Source: Mycobacterium heidelbergense
GTDB lineage: Bacteria; Actinomycetota; Actinomycetes; Mycobacteriales; Mycobacteriaceae
DNA length: 64,000 bases
NCBI RefSeq assembly: GCF_010730745.1
Contig: NZ_AP022615.1
Span: forward strand, 1,364,001-1,428,000
Direction of reading: 5' to 3'
Shown: piece after piece, positions 8,103-15,888 of the stretch
Layout of the letters: every line of letters starts with the position of its first letter
Numbering within the stretch: position 1 is the first letter of the stretch
Notes under the pieces: model-generated
Database searches by the model: none
Told to the model about the DNA's origin: nothing
What the model saw: only the letters and a program-made list of their open reading frames with translations
Translations under genes and position numbers: made by a program

Positions 8103-9092
8103 TCACGAAAGCCAGCCCGCCGCATCGACGGCCCAGTAGGTGAGCACGATGTCCGCGCCGGCGCGCCGGATGCTCGTCAGGGACTCCAGCGCCGCCGCGC
8201 GCCCGTCGATCCAATTGTTCGCGGCCGCAGCGCAAATCATCGCGTACTCCCCCGAGACCTGATAGGCGGCCACGGGCACCGGCGAGACGTCCGCGGCGGC
8301 CGCCACCACGTCGAGATAACCCATCGCGGGCTTGACCATCACGATGTCGGCGCCCTCGTCGAGATCCAGCTCGATCTCGCGCAGCGCCTCCCGGAAGTTG
8401 CCCGGCTCCTGCTGGTAGGCGCGCCGGTCCCCGGACAGGCTGGAGCTCACCGCGTCGCGGAAGGGGCCGTAGAACGCCGAGGCGAACTTCGCGGCATAGG
8501 CCAGGATCACCACATCGGTGTGGCCGGCGGCGTCCAGGCCGTCGCGGATCGCGGCCACCTGGCCATCCATCATCCCGCTCGGCCCGACCACGTGTGCGCC
8601 GGATTCCGCTTGCGCCACAGCAAGTTTCACGTACCGGCTCAGCGTGGCGTCGTTGTCCACGCGGCCCCTGGCGTCCAGGACCCCGCAGTGCCCGTGGTCG
8701 GTGAACTCGTCCAGGCAGGTGTCGGCCATCAACACCGTGGCGTCGCCGAGGTCCTTGGCGAGGTCGCGCAGCGCGACGTTGAGGATGCCGTCGGGGTCGG
8801 TGCCGGCCGAGCCGGTCGGGTCCTTGTCCTCGTCGCGCGGCACCCCGAACAGCATCAGCCCGCCGACTCCCGCCGCGACGGCGTCGGCGGCGGCGGCGCG
8901 CAGCGAGTCCCGGGTGTGCTGAACCACGTTCGGCATGGACGGGATGGGTCGCGGGTCGTCGATGCCGTCGGCGACGAACATCGGCAACACCAAATGCCTT
9001 GGCTCCAGCGACGTCTGCGCCACCAGGCGACGCAACGCCGGGGTGGAGCGGAGCCGGCGCGGACGCTGCCGCGGGTAGCCGCCCACTCTCAT
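8103..9092 (-). CDS. hemB: Delta-aminolevulinic acid dehydratase (porphobilinogen synthase)
   Basis: Condenses two 5-aminolevulinate molecules to porphobilinogen in cytosolic haem synthesis. The 329 residues match Rv0512 in length. Active-site lysines are visible in LAYAAKFASAFYGPF (K202) and VMVKPAMGYLD (K254, Schiff-base lysine). The metal loop reads ADTCLDEFTDHGHCG: cysteines 126 and 136 are present but the middle position is Asp128 rather than the third Cys of the E. coli zinc triad, so metal use may differ. It is the last haem gene of the hemA-hemC-hemD-hemB unit. A nested inverted repeat lies 4 nt before its start and no Shine-Dalgarno is evident. Confidence 0.95.
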   Translation of the reverse strand: MRVGGYPRQRPRRLRSTPALRRLVAQTSLEPRHLVLPMFVADGIDDPRPIPSMPNVVQHTRDSLRAAAADAVAAGVGGLMLFGVPRDEDKDPTGSAGTDPDGILNVALRDLAKDLGDATVLMADTCLDEFTDHGHCGVLDARGRVDNDATLSRYVKLAVAQAESGAHVVGPSGMMDGQVAAIRDGLDAAGHTDVVILAYAAKFASAFYGPFRDAVSSSLSGDRRAYQQEPGNFREALREIELDLDEGADIVMVKPAMGYLDVVAAAADVSPVPVAAYQVSGEYAMICAAAANNWIDGRAAALESLTSIRRAGADIVLTYWAVDAAGWLS

Positions 9093-9096
9093 CGAC

Positions 9097-9158
9097 CGCG
9101 AGCGTGCGCAGAATGCCAGCGCGGACGGCGTGTCGCTGCACAGACACGCACGCTCGCG
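9097..9158. repeat. Nested palindromic repeat between hemD and hemB
   Basis: Outer arms CGCGAGCGTGCG (9097-9108) and CGCACGCTCGCG (9147-9158) are perfect 12-bp inverted copies. Inside lies a second stem, CGTGTC (9129-9134) with GACACG (9143-9148), that competes with the outer arms. The element fills most of the 85-nt hemD-hemB gap and would fold in the mRNA directly before the hemB start. The form resembles dispersed intergenic hairpin elements of mycobacterial genomes; family membership is an inference. Confidence 0.75.
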
Positions 9159-9177
9159 AGGGGGTGGGGGCTCGCCA

Positions 9178-10851
9178 CTAGCGCCTGCGGCTCTTCTTGC
9201 GCGGCGGCGGCAGCGCGCCCTCGGCGCGCAGCCGCGCGGCGTGCTCGGCCAGGGCGTCGACCAGCGGGCCGACGGCGGCGGTGTCGGGCTGGACGTCCAC
9301 CCGCAACCCGAATTCGGCTGCGGTCTCGGCGGTTTTGGGCCCGATGCAGGCGATGATGGTCCGCGCGTGCGGCTTGCCGGCGATGCCGACCAGGTTGCGC
9401 ACGGTGGAGCTGGACGTGAAGCACACCGCGTCGAAGCCGCCCGTCTTGATCATCTCGCGGGTGGCCGCCGGCGGGGGCGCGGCGCGCACGGTCCGGTAGG
9501 CGGTGACGTCCTCGATCTCCCAGCCACGCTCGCGCAGACCCTCGGCCAGCGTCTCGGTGGCGATGTCGGCGCGCGGCAGCAGGACCCGGTTCACCGGGTC
9601 GAAAACGCTGTCGTAGGGCGGGAAGTCGTCGAGCAGGCCGAGCGAGGACTGCTCGCCGGCCGGCACCAGCTCGGGGCTGATCCCGAAGGCGCGGACCCGG
9701 TCGGCCGTCGACTCGCCGACGCAGGCGATCTTCACCCCGGAGAACGCGCGGGCGTCCAGCCCGAACTCGCCGAACTTCTCCCACACCGCGCGCACCGCGT
9801 TGGTGGAGGTGAACACCACCCACTGGAAGCGGCCGTCGACCAGGCCCTTGACGGCCCGCTCCATCTGGGCGGGGCTGCGCGGCGGCTCGACGGCGATGGT
9901 CGGCACCTCGATCGGCAGCGCGCCGTAGGAGGTCAGCCGCTCGCTCATCTCGCCGGCCTGGTCCTTGGTGCGGGGCACCAAAACGGTCCAGCCGTAGAGC
10001 GCGCGGCTTTCCCACCAGTTCAGCTTCGCCCGGCTGGCCACCGTCTTGCCGATGGTCACCACCAGCGGCCCGGTCATCGGGCTCGCCGGGTCGGCGCCGC
10101 CCAGGACGGCCGGATCGGTCAGCCCCCGCAGCGTGGTTTCGACCGAACGCTGCTGGCAGGTGGTGCCCTGCGCCGTGACCACGCAGGGGGTCGCCTCGGC
10201 CAGCTCGTGGTCGATCAGGGCGCGGGCCGCGTCGGGCAGGTGGGACGCGGTGGCCTGCAGGATCAGCGGGCCGGGTGCCGCCGCCAGCGCCTCCCAGTCG
10301 GTCCCTTTGGGGTCGACGCGCACGTCGGCAACCGTGTGCGACGAGCCCAGCGGCAGCCCCGCATAGGTGGGGACGGCGCTGCTCGCGGCCAGGCCGGGCA
10401 CGATCTCGAAGTGCAGGTGGCTGCGCGCGACGGTGTTCACCTCGGTGATGACCGCGTCGGCGGTCAGCGGGTCGCCGGTCACCAGCCGCACCACGTCGGC
10501 GCCCGAACGGGCCTCGGCGGTAAGGGCCTTGGCGACGTCGGCGGGCTCGCCCAGCGCGGGCCGGATGTCGGGTCCGCCGGGGATCACCGCGTGCCGATCC
10601 CCGTCGCCGCCGCCCGCGTCGCCGTTCCCGGAGGCCGAACCGGCCGGCGCGGGGCCGGAGACCGGTGGCAGGTCCCTGCCGATCAGCGCGAGCACCGGCC
10701 CGGGGACGTCGGGGTCGGTGACCACCAGGGCGGCGTTGGCCAGCACCGCGGCCGCCCGCGCCGTCAACAGTCCCGGGTCGCCGGGGCCGGAGCCCACGAA
10801 CGTGATGTGGCCCGGTCTCGGCTTGCGCCCTCGTGTCATTGTCGCTCCCAC
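9178..10851 (-). CDS. hemD: Fused SUMT-like / uroporphyrinogen-III synthase
   Basis: Two-domain protein of 557 residues. Residues about 14-260 resemble uroporphyrinogen-III C-methyltransferase (CobA/CysG-A): HITFVGSGPGDPGLLT is intact, but the usual VVRLKGGDPFIFGRG segment reads VVRLVTGDPLTADAVITE, so the methyltransferase half looks degenerate. Residues about 280-540 are uroporphyrinogen-III synthase (VVFTSTNAVRAVWE, CVGESTADRVRAFG, CFTSSSTVRNLVG, CIGPKTAETAAEFG), which closes the linear hydroxymethylbilane into uroporphyrinogen III. The C-terminus is basic (PPPRKKSRRR). The start at 10851 or the ATG 12 nt downstream (10839) are both possible. It is 11 nt from hemC and in the same operon. 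Confidence 0.92.
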   Translation of the reverse strand: MGATMTRGRKPRPGHITFVGSGPGDPGLLTARAAAVLANAALVVTDPDVPGPVLALIGRDLPPVSGPAPAGSASGNGDAGGGDGDRHAVIPGGPDIRPALGEPADVAKALTAEARSGADVVRLVTGDPLTADAVITEVNTVARSHLHFEIVPGLAASSAVPTYAGLPLGSSHTVADVRVDPKGTDWEALAAAPGPLILQATASHLPDAARALIDHELAEATPCVVTAQGTTCQQRSVETTLRGLTDPAVLGGADPASPMTGPLVVTIGKTVASRAKLNWWESRALYGWTVLVPRTKDQAGEMSERLTSYGALPIEVPTIAVEPPRSPAQMERAVKGLVDGRFQWVVFTSTNAVRAVWEKFGEFGLDARAFSGVKIACVGESTADRVRAFGISPELVPAGEQSSLGLLDDFPPYDSVFDPVNRVLLPRADIATETLAEGLRERGWEIEDVTAYRTVRAAPPPAATREMIKTGGFDAVCFTSSSTVRNLVGIAGKPHARTIIACIGPKTAETAAEFGLRVDVQPDTAAVGPLVDALAEHAARLRAEGALPPPRKKSRRR

Positions 10852-10862
10852 GTCATTCTCAT

Positions 10863-11819
10863 TCAGTTCCCTTGCGACGGGTCCTGCCGCGCCCCCGACA
10901 TCAGCTCCCGCGCGCCCAGTTCGAACAGCTCGGCGGCGACCGAAAGCCCCAGCTCTCGTGCCCGACCGGGAGTGCCGATTCCCGATGCGCGGATCACGTC
11001 GGACCCGTCCAGCGCCGCCACGCAGCCGCGCAGCGACAGCTCCTCGAAGACGCGGCCTTCCTCATCGATGGACTCGACCACTTCCGCGATCGCGCCCACC
11101 GGTGCGGAGCAACCGGCCTCCAGTTCGGCCAGCAGGGCTCGCTCCGCGGTGACCGCCGCGCGCGTGTCGGCGTCGTCCAACTCCGCCAGCACCGCCGCCA
11201 ACCGGTCATCGCCGGCGCGGCATTCGACGGCGAGCGCGCCCTGAGCCGGTGCTGGCAACATCTGCACCGGCTCTAGCGTCTCGGTGACATCGTCGAGGCG
11301 GCCCAGCCGGGCGAGACCGGCCCGGGCCACCACGATGGCGTCAAGATCACCACTGCTTACCCTGTTCAACCTGGTATCTAGGTTGCCTCGTAGGGGGCGG
11401 ATTTCCAAACCGAGACCCAATGCTCTAAGCTGTGCGGCCCGTCGCGGGGACGACGTGCCCACCAGCGAACCGACCGGCAACTCCCCAAGGACCAGCCCGT
11501 CCCGCGCCACCACGGCGTCCCGGGGGTCGTTCCGCGGCGGTATCGCCGCGACCGCGAACCGCGGATCCTCGGCGGTCGGCAGGTCCTTGTGCGAGTGCAC
11601 GGCGGCGTCGACGCAGCCGTCCTCGATGGCCTCCCGCAGCGCGGTGGTGAAGGCGCCCACACCCAGGCTTTGGATGGGCGCCGACGACCGATCGCCGACC
11701 GTGGAGATGATCACCAACTCCGCGGGATGGCCGTTGGCGATGAGAGCGTCTCTGACGACACCGGCCTGCGTGGTGGCCAACAGGCTGCCCCGGGTGCCTA
11801 TCCGGATCACGTTCGCCAA
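10863..11819 (-). CDS. hemC: Porphobilinogen deaminase (hydroxymethylbilane synthase)
   Basis: Polymerises four porphobilinogen units to hydroxymethylbilane in the cytosol. The N-terminus is the family signature IRIGTRGSLLATTQA. HSHKDLPT holds the catalytic Asp79, and GTSSPRRAAQL and LRGNLDTRL contact the cofactor and chain. LEAGCSAPVGA contains Cys237, which carries the dipyrromethane cofactor. Length (318) is normal. It begins 4 nt after the hemA stop and ends 11 nt before hemD, so translation of the three genes is likely linked. Confidence 0.96.
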   Translation of the reverse strand: MANVIRIGTRGSLLATTQAGVVRDALIANGHPAELVIISTVGDRSSAPIQSLGVGAFTTALREAIEDGCVDAAVHSHKDLPTAEDPRFAVAAIPPRNDPRDAVVARDGLVLGELPVGSLVGTSSPRRAAQLRALGLGLEIRPLRGNLDTRLNRVSSGDLDAIVVARAGLARLGRLDDVTETLEPVQMLPAPAQGALAVECRAGDDRLAAVLAELDDADTRAAVTAERALLAELEAGCSAPVGAIAEVVESIDEEGRVFEELSLRGCVAALDGSDVIRASGIGTPGRARELGLSVAAELFELGARELMSGARQDPSQGN

Positions 11820-11823
11820 TCGG

Positions 11824-13203
11824 CTACTCGCCGGACTGCGTTGGGGTTCCGGAGTCTAATCCGTTTGATATCACTGGCAATTCGCCCGCAGCGACGGCGG
11901 CTACGGAGTCTATGGCGGTCTGGTCGAGTTCGAAGAGCTCGCGCAGGGCCTCGGCGTAGCTGTCCCCGCCGGGGGCGCTGGCGAGCTGTTTGATCCGCAC
12001 GGTGGGCGCGTGCAGCAGCTTGTCGACGACCCGCCGGACGGTGCGGGCCACCTCCTCGCGCTGGGCGCTCTGAAGGCCGGGCAGCCGGTTGTCCAGGCGC
12101 AGCAACTCCGCTTCGACGACGTCGGCGGCTCGCTGACGCAACGCGGTCACCGTCGGGGTGACCTCGGCCATCCGCTGCCCCGCCAGGTAGGTGGCGACCT
12201 CGGCCGCCACGATGTGGCGTGCGGCCTCGACGTCGGCGGCCGCGGCATGCGCCGACGGCTCGCGTTGCACGCGGTCCACGTCGACGACCCAGACGCCGGG
12301 CAGTCCGGCCACCGCCGGATCGACGTCGCGCGGCATGCCCAGGTCGCAGATCACCAGCGGCTGAAGCGATTCATCGCGGTGTCCGGCCGCCAGCGCATGG
12401 TGTACATCGGCCAACGAAACCACCGGACTCACCGCGCCGGTACAGCTGACGAGTATGTCGGCGCCCGCCACCGCGTCGGCGAGGCGGTCGAGGGTCAGCG
12501 CGTCGGCCGGCACGCCGGATTCGCGGACCTTGCGGGCCAGCCGCTGCGCACGGGACAGGGACCGGTTGAGCACCTGAATGCGCCCTATGCCGGCGCGGGT
12601 CAGGTGTGCCGCCGACAGCGCGCCCATCGCCCCGGCGCCGATGACGACGGCGGTCTTGCCCCCCAGCCCACCGAGCCTGCGTCCGGCCATGCCCAGGGCG
12701 ACCGACACCACCGAGGCGCCGGCGGCGTCGATGGCGGTTTCGGAATGCACCCGCTTACCCACCGACAGCGCCCGCTGGGCCAGCTCGTGCAGCACCCGGC
12801 CGACGGTGCGATTGGCCTCGGCCGCGGCGTACGCGCGGCGCACCTGACCGAGCACCTGCTGCTCGCCGATCACCGCCGAGTCCAGGCCGCTGGCCACCGC
12901 GAACAGGTGCTCGACGGCGGCCTCGCTGTAGCGGACGTAGGCGTGCTTGGTCAGCTCACCCATCGACATCCCGGAGTGTTCCGACAGCACCTGTCCGACC
13001 ACCGCCAACCCGCCGTGGAACGCGTCGACGATGGCGTAGACCTCGACCCGGTTGCATGTCGACAGCACCATCGCCTCGGTCACCAGTGGCGACTGCAACA
13101 CCCGATCGACGATCTTGACCTGATCGGCTTCGTCGATGCTGAGCTGTTCCAGGACGGAGACCGGCGCACTACGGTGCGAAACCCCGAAGAGCAGGACGCT
13201 CAC
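11824..13203 (-). CDS. hemA: Glutamyl-tRNA reductase
   Basis: First enzyme of C5 haem synthesis: reduces glutamyl-tRNA(Glu) to glutamate-1-semialdehyde with NADPH. The N-terminus LLFGVSHRSAPVSVLEQL is typical, and VLSTCNRVEVYA contains the catalytic Cys50. VIGAGAMGALSAAHLTRAG is the NADPH-binding Rossmann loop. The C-terminal dimerisation helices end about residue 430 (ADVVEAELLRLDNRLPGL, VVDKLLHAPTVRIKQLA). Length 459 is near the M. tuberculosis enzyme (468). It leads the haem operon; the promoter should lie in the 145-nt gap to the glutaredoxin-like gene. Confidence 0.96.
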   Translation of the reverse strand: MSVLLFGVSHRSAPVSVLEQLSIDEADQVKIVDRVLQSPLVTEAMVLSTCNRVEVYAIVDAFHGGLAVVGQVLSEHSGMSMGELTKHAYVRYSEAAVEHLFAVASGLDSAVIGEQQVLGQVRRAYAAAEANRTVGRVLHELAQRALSVGKRVHSETAIDAAGASVVSVALGMAGRRLGGLGGKTAVVIGAGAMGALSAAHLTRAGIGRIQVLNRSLSRAQRLARKVRESGVPADALTLDRLADAVAGADILVSCTGAVSPVVSLADVHHALAAGHRDESLQPLVICDLGMPRDVDPAVAGLPGVWVVDVDRVQREPSAHAAAADVEAARHIVAAEVATYLAGQRMAEVTPTVTALRQRAADVVEAELLRLDNRLPGLQSAQREEVARTVRRVVDKLLHAPTVRIKQLASAPGGDSYAEALRELFELDQTAIDSVAAVAAGELPVISNGLDSGTPTQSGE

Positions 13204-13348
13204 GGCAGCATCACCTGGCCAGCTCCCTTGCTTGCTCCACTACCGAACTGGTGTCCACGGTAAACGTTCATCAGGTGGGCTACCAAATAATTGACCGACG
13301 TCACTGGTCCGATCGGGGGCCGCCGCGGCCCGCCTTTTCCGTGAGCCT

Positions 13349-13618
13349 TCAGCGCGCGAGATCGGCGCGCAACCGCGGCTCGTCGACGTCCCAGTAGCTG
13401 TGCTCGCGGCCATCCAGCAGGATCACGGGCAGGCGGTCGCCGAACTCGGCCCGCAACCCCGGGTCGCCCGTCGACGCCGCGGCGTCGACGTCGACCGTGG
13501 AGAGCTCGAAGCCCAGCTCACCGGCCAGTTCGACCAGCCGGGCGTGCGCCCGCGCGCACAGGGCGCAGTCCCGGCGGGTCAGCAGCGCCACCCGCGGCCG
13601 GCCGTTGGGCTGCGTCAT
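13349..13618 (-). CDS. Glutaredoxin-like thiol protein (Rv0508-like)
   Basis: Protein of 89 residues with a thioredoxin/glutaredoxin-like fold. The N-terminal strand VALLTRRDCALCARAH carries a CxxC redox pair (Cys18 and Cys21), and FGDRLPVILLDG contains the cis-Pro expected in this fold (DUF836/glutaredoxin-like family). It should exchange thiols or disulfides in the cytosol. The start is ATG 13618; the same frame extends far upstream but that part overlaps the divergent WXG100 genes. It is upstream of hemA on the same strand, and its divergent neighbour starts 59 nt away. Confidence 0.85.
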   Translation of the reverse strand: MTQPNGRPRVALLTRRDCALCARAHARLVELAGELGFELSTVDVDAAASTGDPGLRAEFGDRLPVILLDGREHSYWDVDEPRLRADLAR

Positions 13619-13677
13619 GGCCCCAGTGTGGCATTGGGTGAATTGTGGGGCCGCGCGGTAGCGGTTAGGTTGCCGCT

Positions 13678-13989
13678 GTGGCTGCTCAGGACACGTTGCG
13701 CGTCGACCCGGCGGCGATGCGGGGGTTCGCCGAAGGGCTGGGCGGTCGCGCCGAGGACCTGCGAAACCAGCTGGCCGCCCTCGACAATCAGGTCGGCGCG
13801 ATGCTGGGCGGCTGGCGCGGCGCGTCGGGAAGCGCGTACGCGTCCGCGTGGGAGCTGTGGCATCGCGGGGCCGGGGAGGTGGAGGTCGGCTTGTCGCTGT
13901 TGGCGCGGTTGGTGGCCGAGGCCGGTGGGCTTTATCACGACAACGAGGCGGTGTCCGAGCGGGCGATGCGCGGGGTGGTCGGTGGCTGA
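13678..13989 (+). CDS. WXG100-family (ESAT-6-like) protein, first of a pair
   Basis: Helical-hairpin protein of 103 residues. The turn reads LGGWRGASGSAYASAW with the W-X-G at residues 46-48, flanked by helices (AMRGFAEGLGGRAEDLRNQL and VGLSLLARLVAEAGGLYHD). This is the WXG100 architecture of EsxA/EsxB-type substrates or the N-terminal targeting domain of ESX-secreted toxins. No YxxxD/E export motif is obvious at the C-terminus, which ends RAMRGVVGG. The GTG start at 13678 is the first in frame. The second WXG100 gene overlaps it by 8 nt. No ESX core genes (eccB-E, mycP) are nearby. Confidence 0.78.
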   Translation: MAAQDTLRVDPAAMRGFAEGLGGRAEDLRNQLAALDNQVGAMLGGWRGASGSAYASAWELWHRGAGEVEVGLSLLARLVAEAGGLYHDNEAVSERAMRGVVGG

Positions 13990-14272
13990 GGGGTTTCGGG
14001 TGGATCCGCACGCGCTGGCCGACGCGGTGCGACGAATGACGGAGTTTCAGAGGTACGCCGAAGACATGCTCGACCAAATCGACTCCCTGGTAACGGATTT
14101 GCACGGGGGGTGGACGGGGCGAGGCGCGGCGGCCCACGCCGAGGCGCACCGGCACTGGGCCCGTGGCGAGGCGATGATGCGCGAGGCGCTGGCCCGGTTG
14201 CGGGCCGCGGGCGCGACGGCCCACCGCAACTACACCGGCGCAATGTCAACGAATTTGGCCATGTGGCCGTGA
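13982..14272 (+). CDS. WXG100-family protein, second of a pair
   Basis: Protein of 96 residues starting with a GTG at 13982 inside the end of the preceding gene. It reads VAEGFRVDPHALADAVRRMT, then LHGGWTGRGAAAHAEAH with W-T-G at 44-46 and a second helix MMREALARLRAAGATAHRNY. The two proteins should form an antiparallel heterodimer like EsxA-EsxB. The tail MSTNLAMWP is unlike classical secretion tails. The overlap makes co-translation very likely. The pair occupies the position where M. tuberculosis carries mmpS2-mmpL2, between the glutaredoxin-like gene and serB1. Confidence 0.78.
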   Translation: MAEGFRVDPHALADAVRRMTEFQRYAEDMLDQIDSLVTDLHGGWTGRGAAAHAEAHRHWARGEAMMREALARLRAAGATAHRNYTGAMSTNLAMWP

Positions 14273-14406
14273 CCTGAGGGTCGCGGGTCGACCTCGCGGG
14301 CCCGCGCCCGGCCGGGCGCGTAAATCCGGTCAAAGCCTCCGCCGGATAGTGTTGATACCGGCCGCCCACGGGCGGCGGGCGGCACGGCGATCCAGGAGGT
14401 GTGGCG

Positions 14407-15318
14407 ATGGCTTCCCCTGAGTCGGGCAGCGCGGAGCCCACCGGCCGCGTTGACCTGGAGTCGCTGGCCGACAACGCGAGCGCCAAGCGTGCGCTCGACG
14501 ACCTGCGGGCCGCGGGCATTCCCGAGGAGGGGCGCCCGCAGCCCCCCATTGATCTGACCGCGGCCGCGTTCTTCGACGTGGACAACACCCTGGTGCAGGG
14601 CTCCTCGGCGGTGCATTTCGGCCGCGGGCTGGCCGCCCGCAACTACTTCACCTACCGCGATGTGCTCGGATTTGTCTACGCCCAGGCCAAGTTTCAGCTG
14701 CTGGGCAAGGAGAACAGCGACGACGTCGCCGCCGGCCGGCGCAAGGCGCTCACGTTCATCGAGGGGCGATCGGTCGAGCAGCTGGTCGCTTTGGGCGAGG
14801 AGGTCTACGACGAGATCATCGCCGACAAGATCTGGCCCGGCACCCGCGAACTCACCCAGATGCACCTCGATGCCGGCCAGCAGGTGTGGCTGATCACCGC
14901 CACCCCGTACGAGCTCGCGGCGACGATCGCGCGGCGCCTCGGCCTGACCGGCGCGCTGGGGACGGTCGCCGAGTCGGTCGACGGAATATTCACCGGCCGG
15001 CTGGTCGGCGAGATCCTGCACGGCCCCGGCAAGGCCCACGCCGTGCGGTCGCTGGCGATCCGCGAGGGCCTCAACCTCAAACGCTGTACGGCCTATTCCG
15101 ACAGTTTCAACGACGTGCCCATGCTGTCCCTGGTGGGCACGGCCGTCGCGATCAACCCCGATGCCCGCCTGCGCAGCCTGGCCCGCGAACGGGGCTGGGA
15201 GATCCGCGACTTCCGGACCGCCCGCAAGGCGGCCCGGATCGGGGTGCCGTCGGCGCTGGCGCTGGGCGCGGCGGGCGGTGCGCTGGCGGCGTTGGCGTCG
15301 CGACGCCAATCACGCTGA
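14407..15318 (+). CDS. serB1: HAD-IB family phosphatase, SerB1-type
   Basis: HAD-superfamily phosphohydrolase of 303 residues. The nucleophile loop FFDVDNTLVQGSS holds Asp57 and Asp59 (DxDxT). WLITATPYELAATIARRLG is motif II, GPGKAHAVRSLA has the motif III lysine, and YSDSFNDVPMLSLVG is motif IV. Annotated homologues are called phosphoserine phosphatase SerB1, but the substrate is unproven; mycobacterial serine synthesis relies on SerB2. The C-terminus has a hydrophobic helix (IGVPSALALGAAGGALAAL) that may anchor it. AGGAGG sits 7-8 nt before ATG 14407, which decides that start over the GTG at 14401. It leads the hadD-cmaA2 cluster. Confidence 0.83.
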   Translation: MASPESGSAEPTGRVDLESLADNASAKRALDDLRAAGIPEEGRPQPPIDLTAAAFFDVDNTLVQGSSAVHFGRGLAARNYFTYRDVLGFVYAQAKFQLLGKENSDDVAAGRRKALTFIEGRSVEQLVALGEEVYDEIIADKIWPGTRELTQMHLDAGQQVWLITATPYELAATIARRLGLTGALGTVAESVDGIFTGRLVGEILHGPGKAHAVRSLAIREGLNLKRCTAYSDSFNDVPMLSLVGTAVAINPDARLRSLARERGWEIRDFRTARKAARIGVPSALALGAAGGALAALASRRQSR

Positions 15319-15364
15319 TAAGCTGCGCCGCTGAGCAAACGATTCGAGTGGAGAGCAGCAAGGC

Positions 15365-15877
15365 ATGACAACTCCCGAGGAAGCCCAGGGTCTCATCGGC
15401 AGCCACTACCGGGCGCCGGATTACTTCGTGGTCGGACGCGAGAAGATCCGGGAGTTCGCGGCCGCGGTCAAGGACGACCATCCGACGCACTACAGCGAGG
15501 TTGACGCCGCCGACGCGGGGTACCCCACGCTGGTGGCCCCACTGACGTTCCTGGCGATCGCGGGCCGGCGCGTGCAGCTGGAGATTTTCACCAAGTTCAG
15601 CATCCCGATCAACCTCGCCAGGGTCTTCCATCGTGACCAAAAATTCCTGTTCCACCGGCCGATCCTGGTCCAGGACAAGTTGCACTTCGACACCTACCTG
15701 GACTCGGTGATCGAGTCCCACGGCACCGTGATCGCCGAAATCCGCAGCGAAGTCACGGACGCCGAAGGGAAGCCGATCGTCACCAGCGTCGTCACGATGC
15801 TGGGCGAGGCGGCGCACCAAGACGCCGGCACTGAAGAAACCGTTGCCGCGATTGCATCCATTTCAGCCGGAAAGTAG
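15365..15877 (+). CDS. hadD: (3R)-hydroxyacyl-ACP dehydratase subunit, HadD-type
   Basis: Hot-dog fold protein of 170 residues of the MaoC-like/UPF0336 family. It starts GSHYRAPDYFVVGREKIREF and contains DHPTHYSEVDAADAGYPTL and APLTFLAIAGRRV, the FAS1-like half-domain of HadA/HadC-type subunits. Homologues (Rv0504c, HadD) act in FAS-II mycolic-acid elongation. Position 12 nt upstream of cmaA2 fits a mycolate role. No complete catalytic H/D hydratase motif of the HadB type is visible, so it likely works with a partner. Confidence 0.8.
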   Translation: MTTPEEAQGLIGSHYRAPDYFVVGREKIREFAAAVKDDHPTHYSEVDAADAGYPTLVAPLTFLAIAGRRVQLEIFTKFSIPINLARVFHRDQKFLFHRPILVQDKLHFDTYLDSVIESHGTVIAEIRSEVTDAEGKPIVTSVVTMLGEAAHQDAGTEETVAAIASISAGK

Positions 15878-15888
15878 GGTCGATTTGT

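Noticed and set aside
9130..11244. Open frame of about 700 codons opposite hemD and hemC
   Set aside because: It is antisense to two well-conserved haem genes and low-complexity in composition (Gly, Arg, His, Gln), as expected from the third-codon GC bias of the real genes.
12010..13263. Long plus-strand frame opposite hemA
   Set aside because: Composition bias of the antisense strand; hemA has clear catalytic motifs and no domain is recognisable in the antisense frame.
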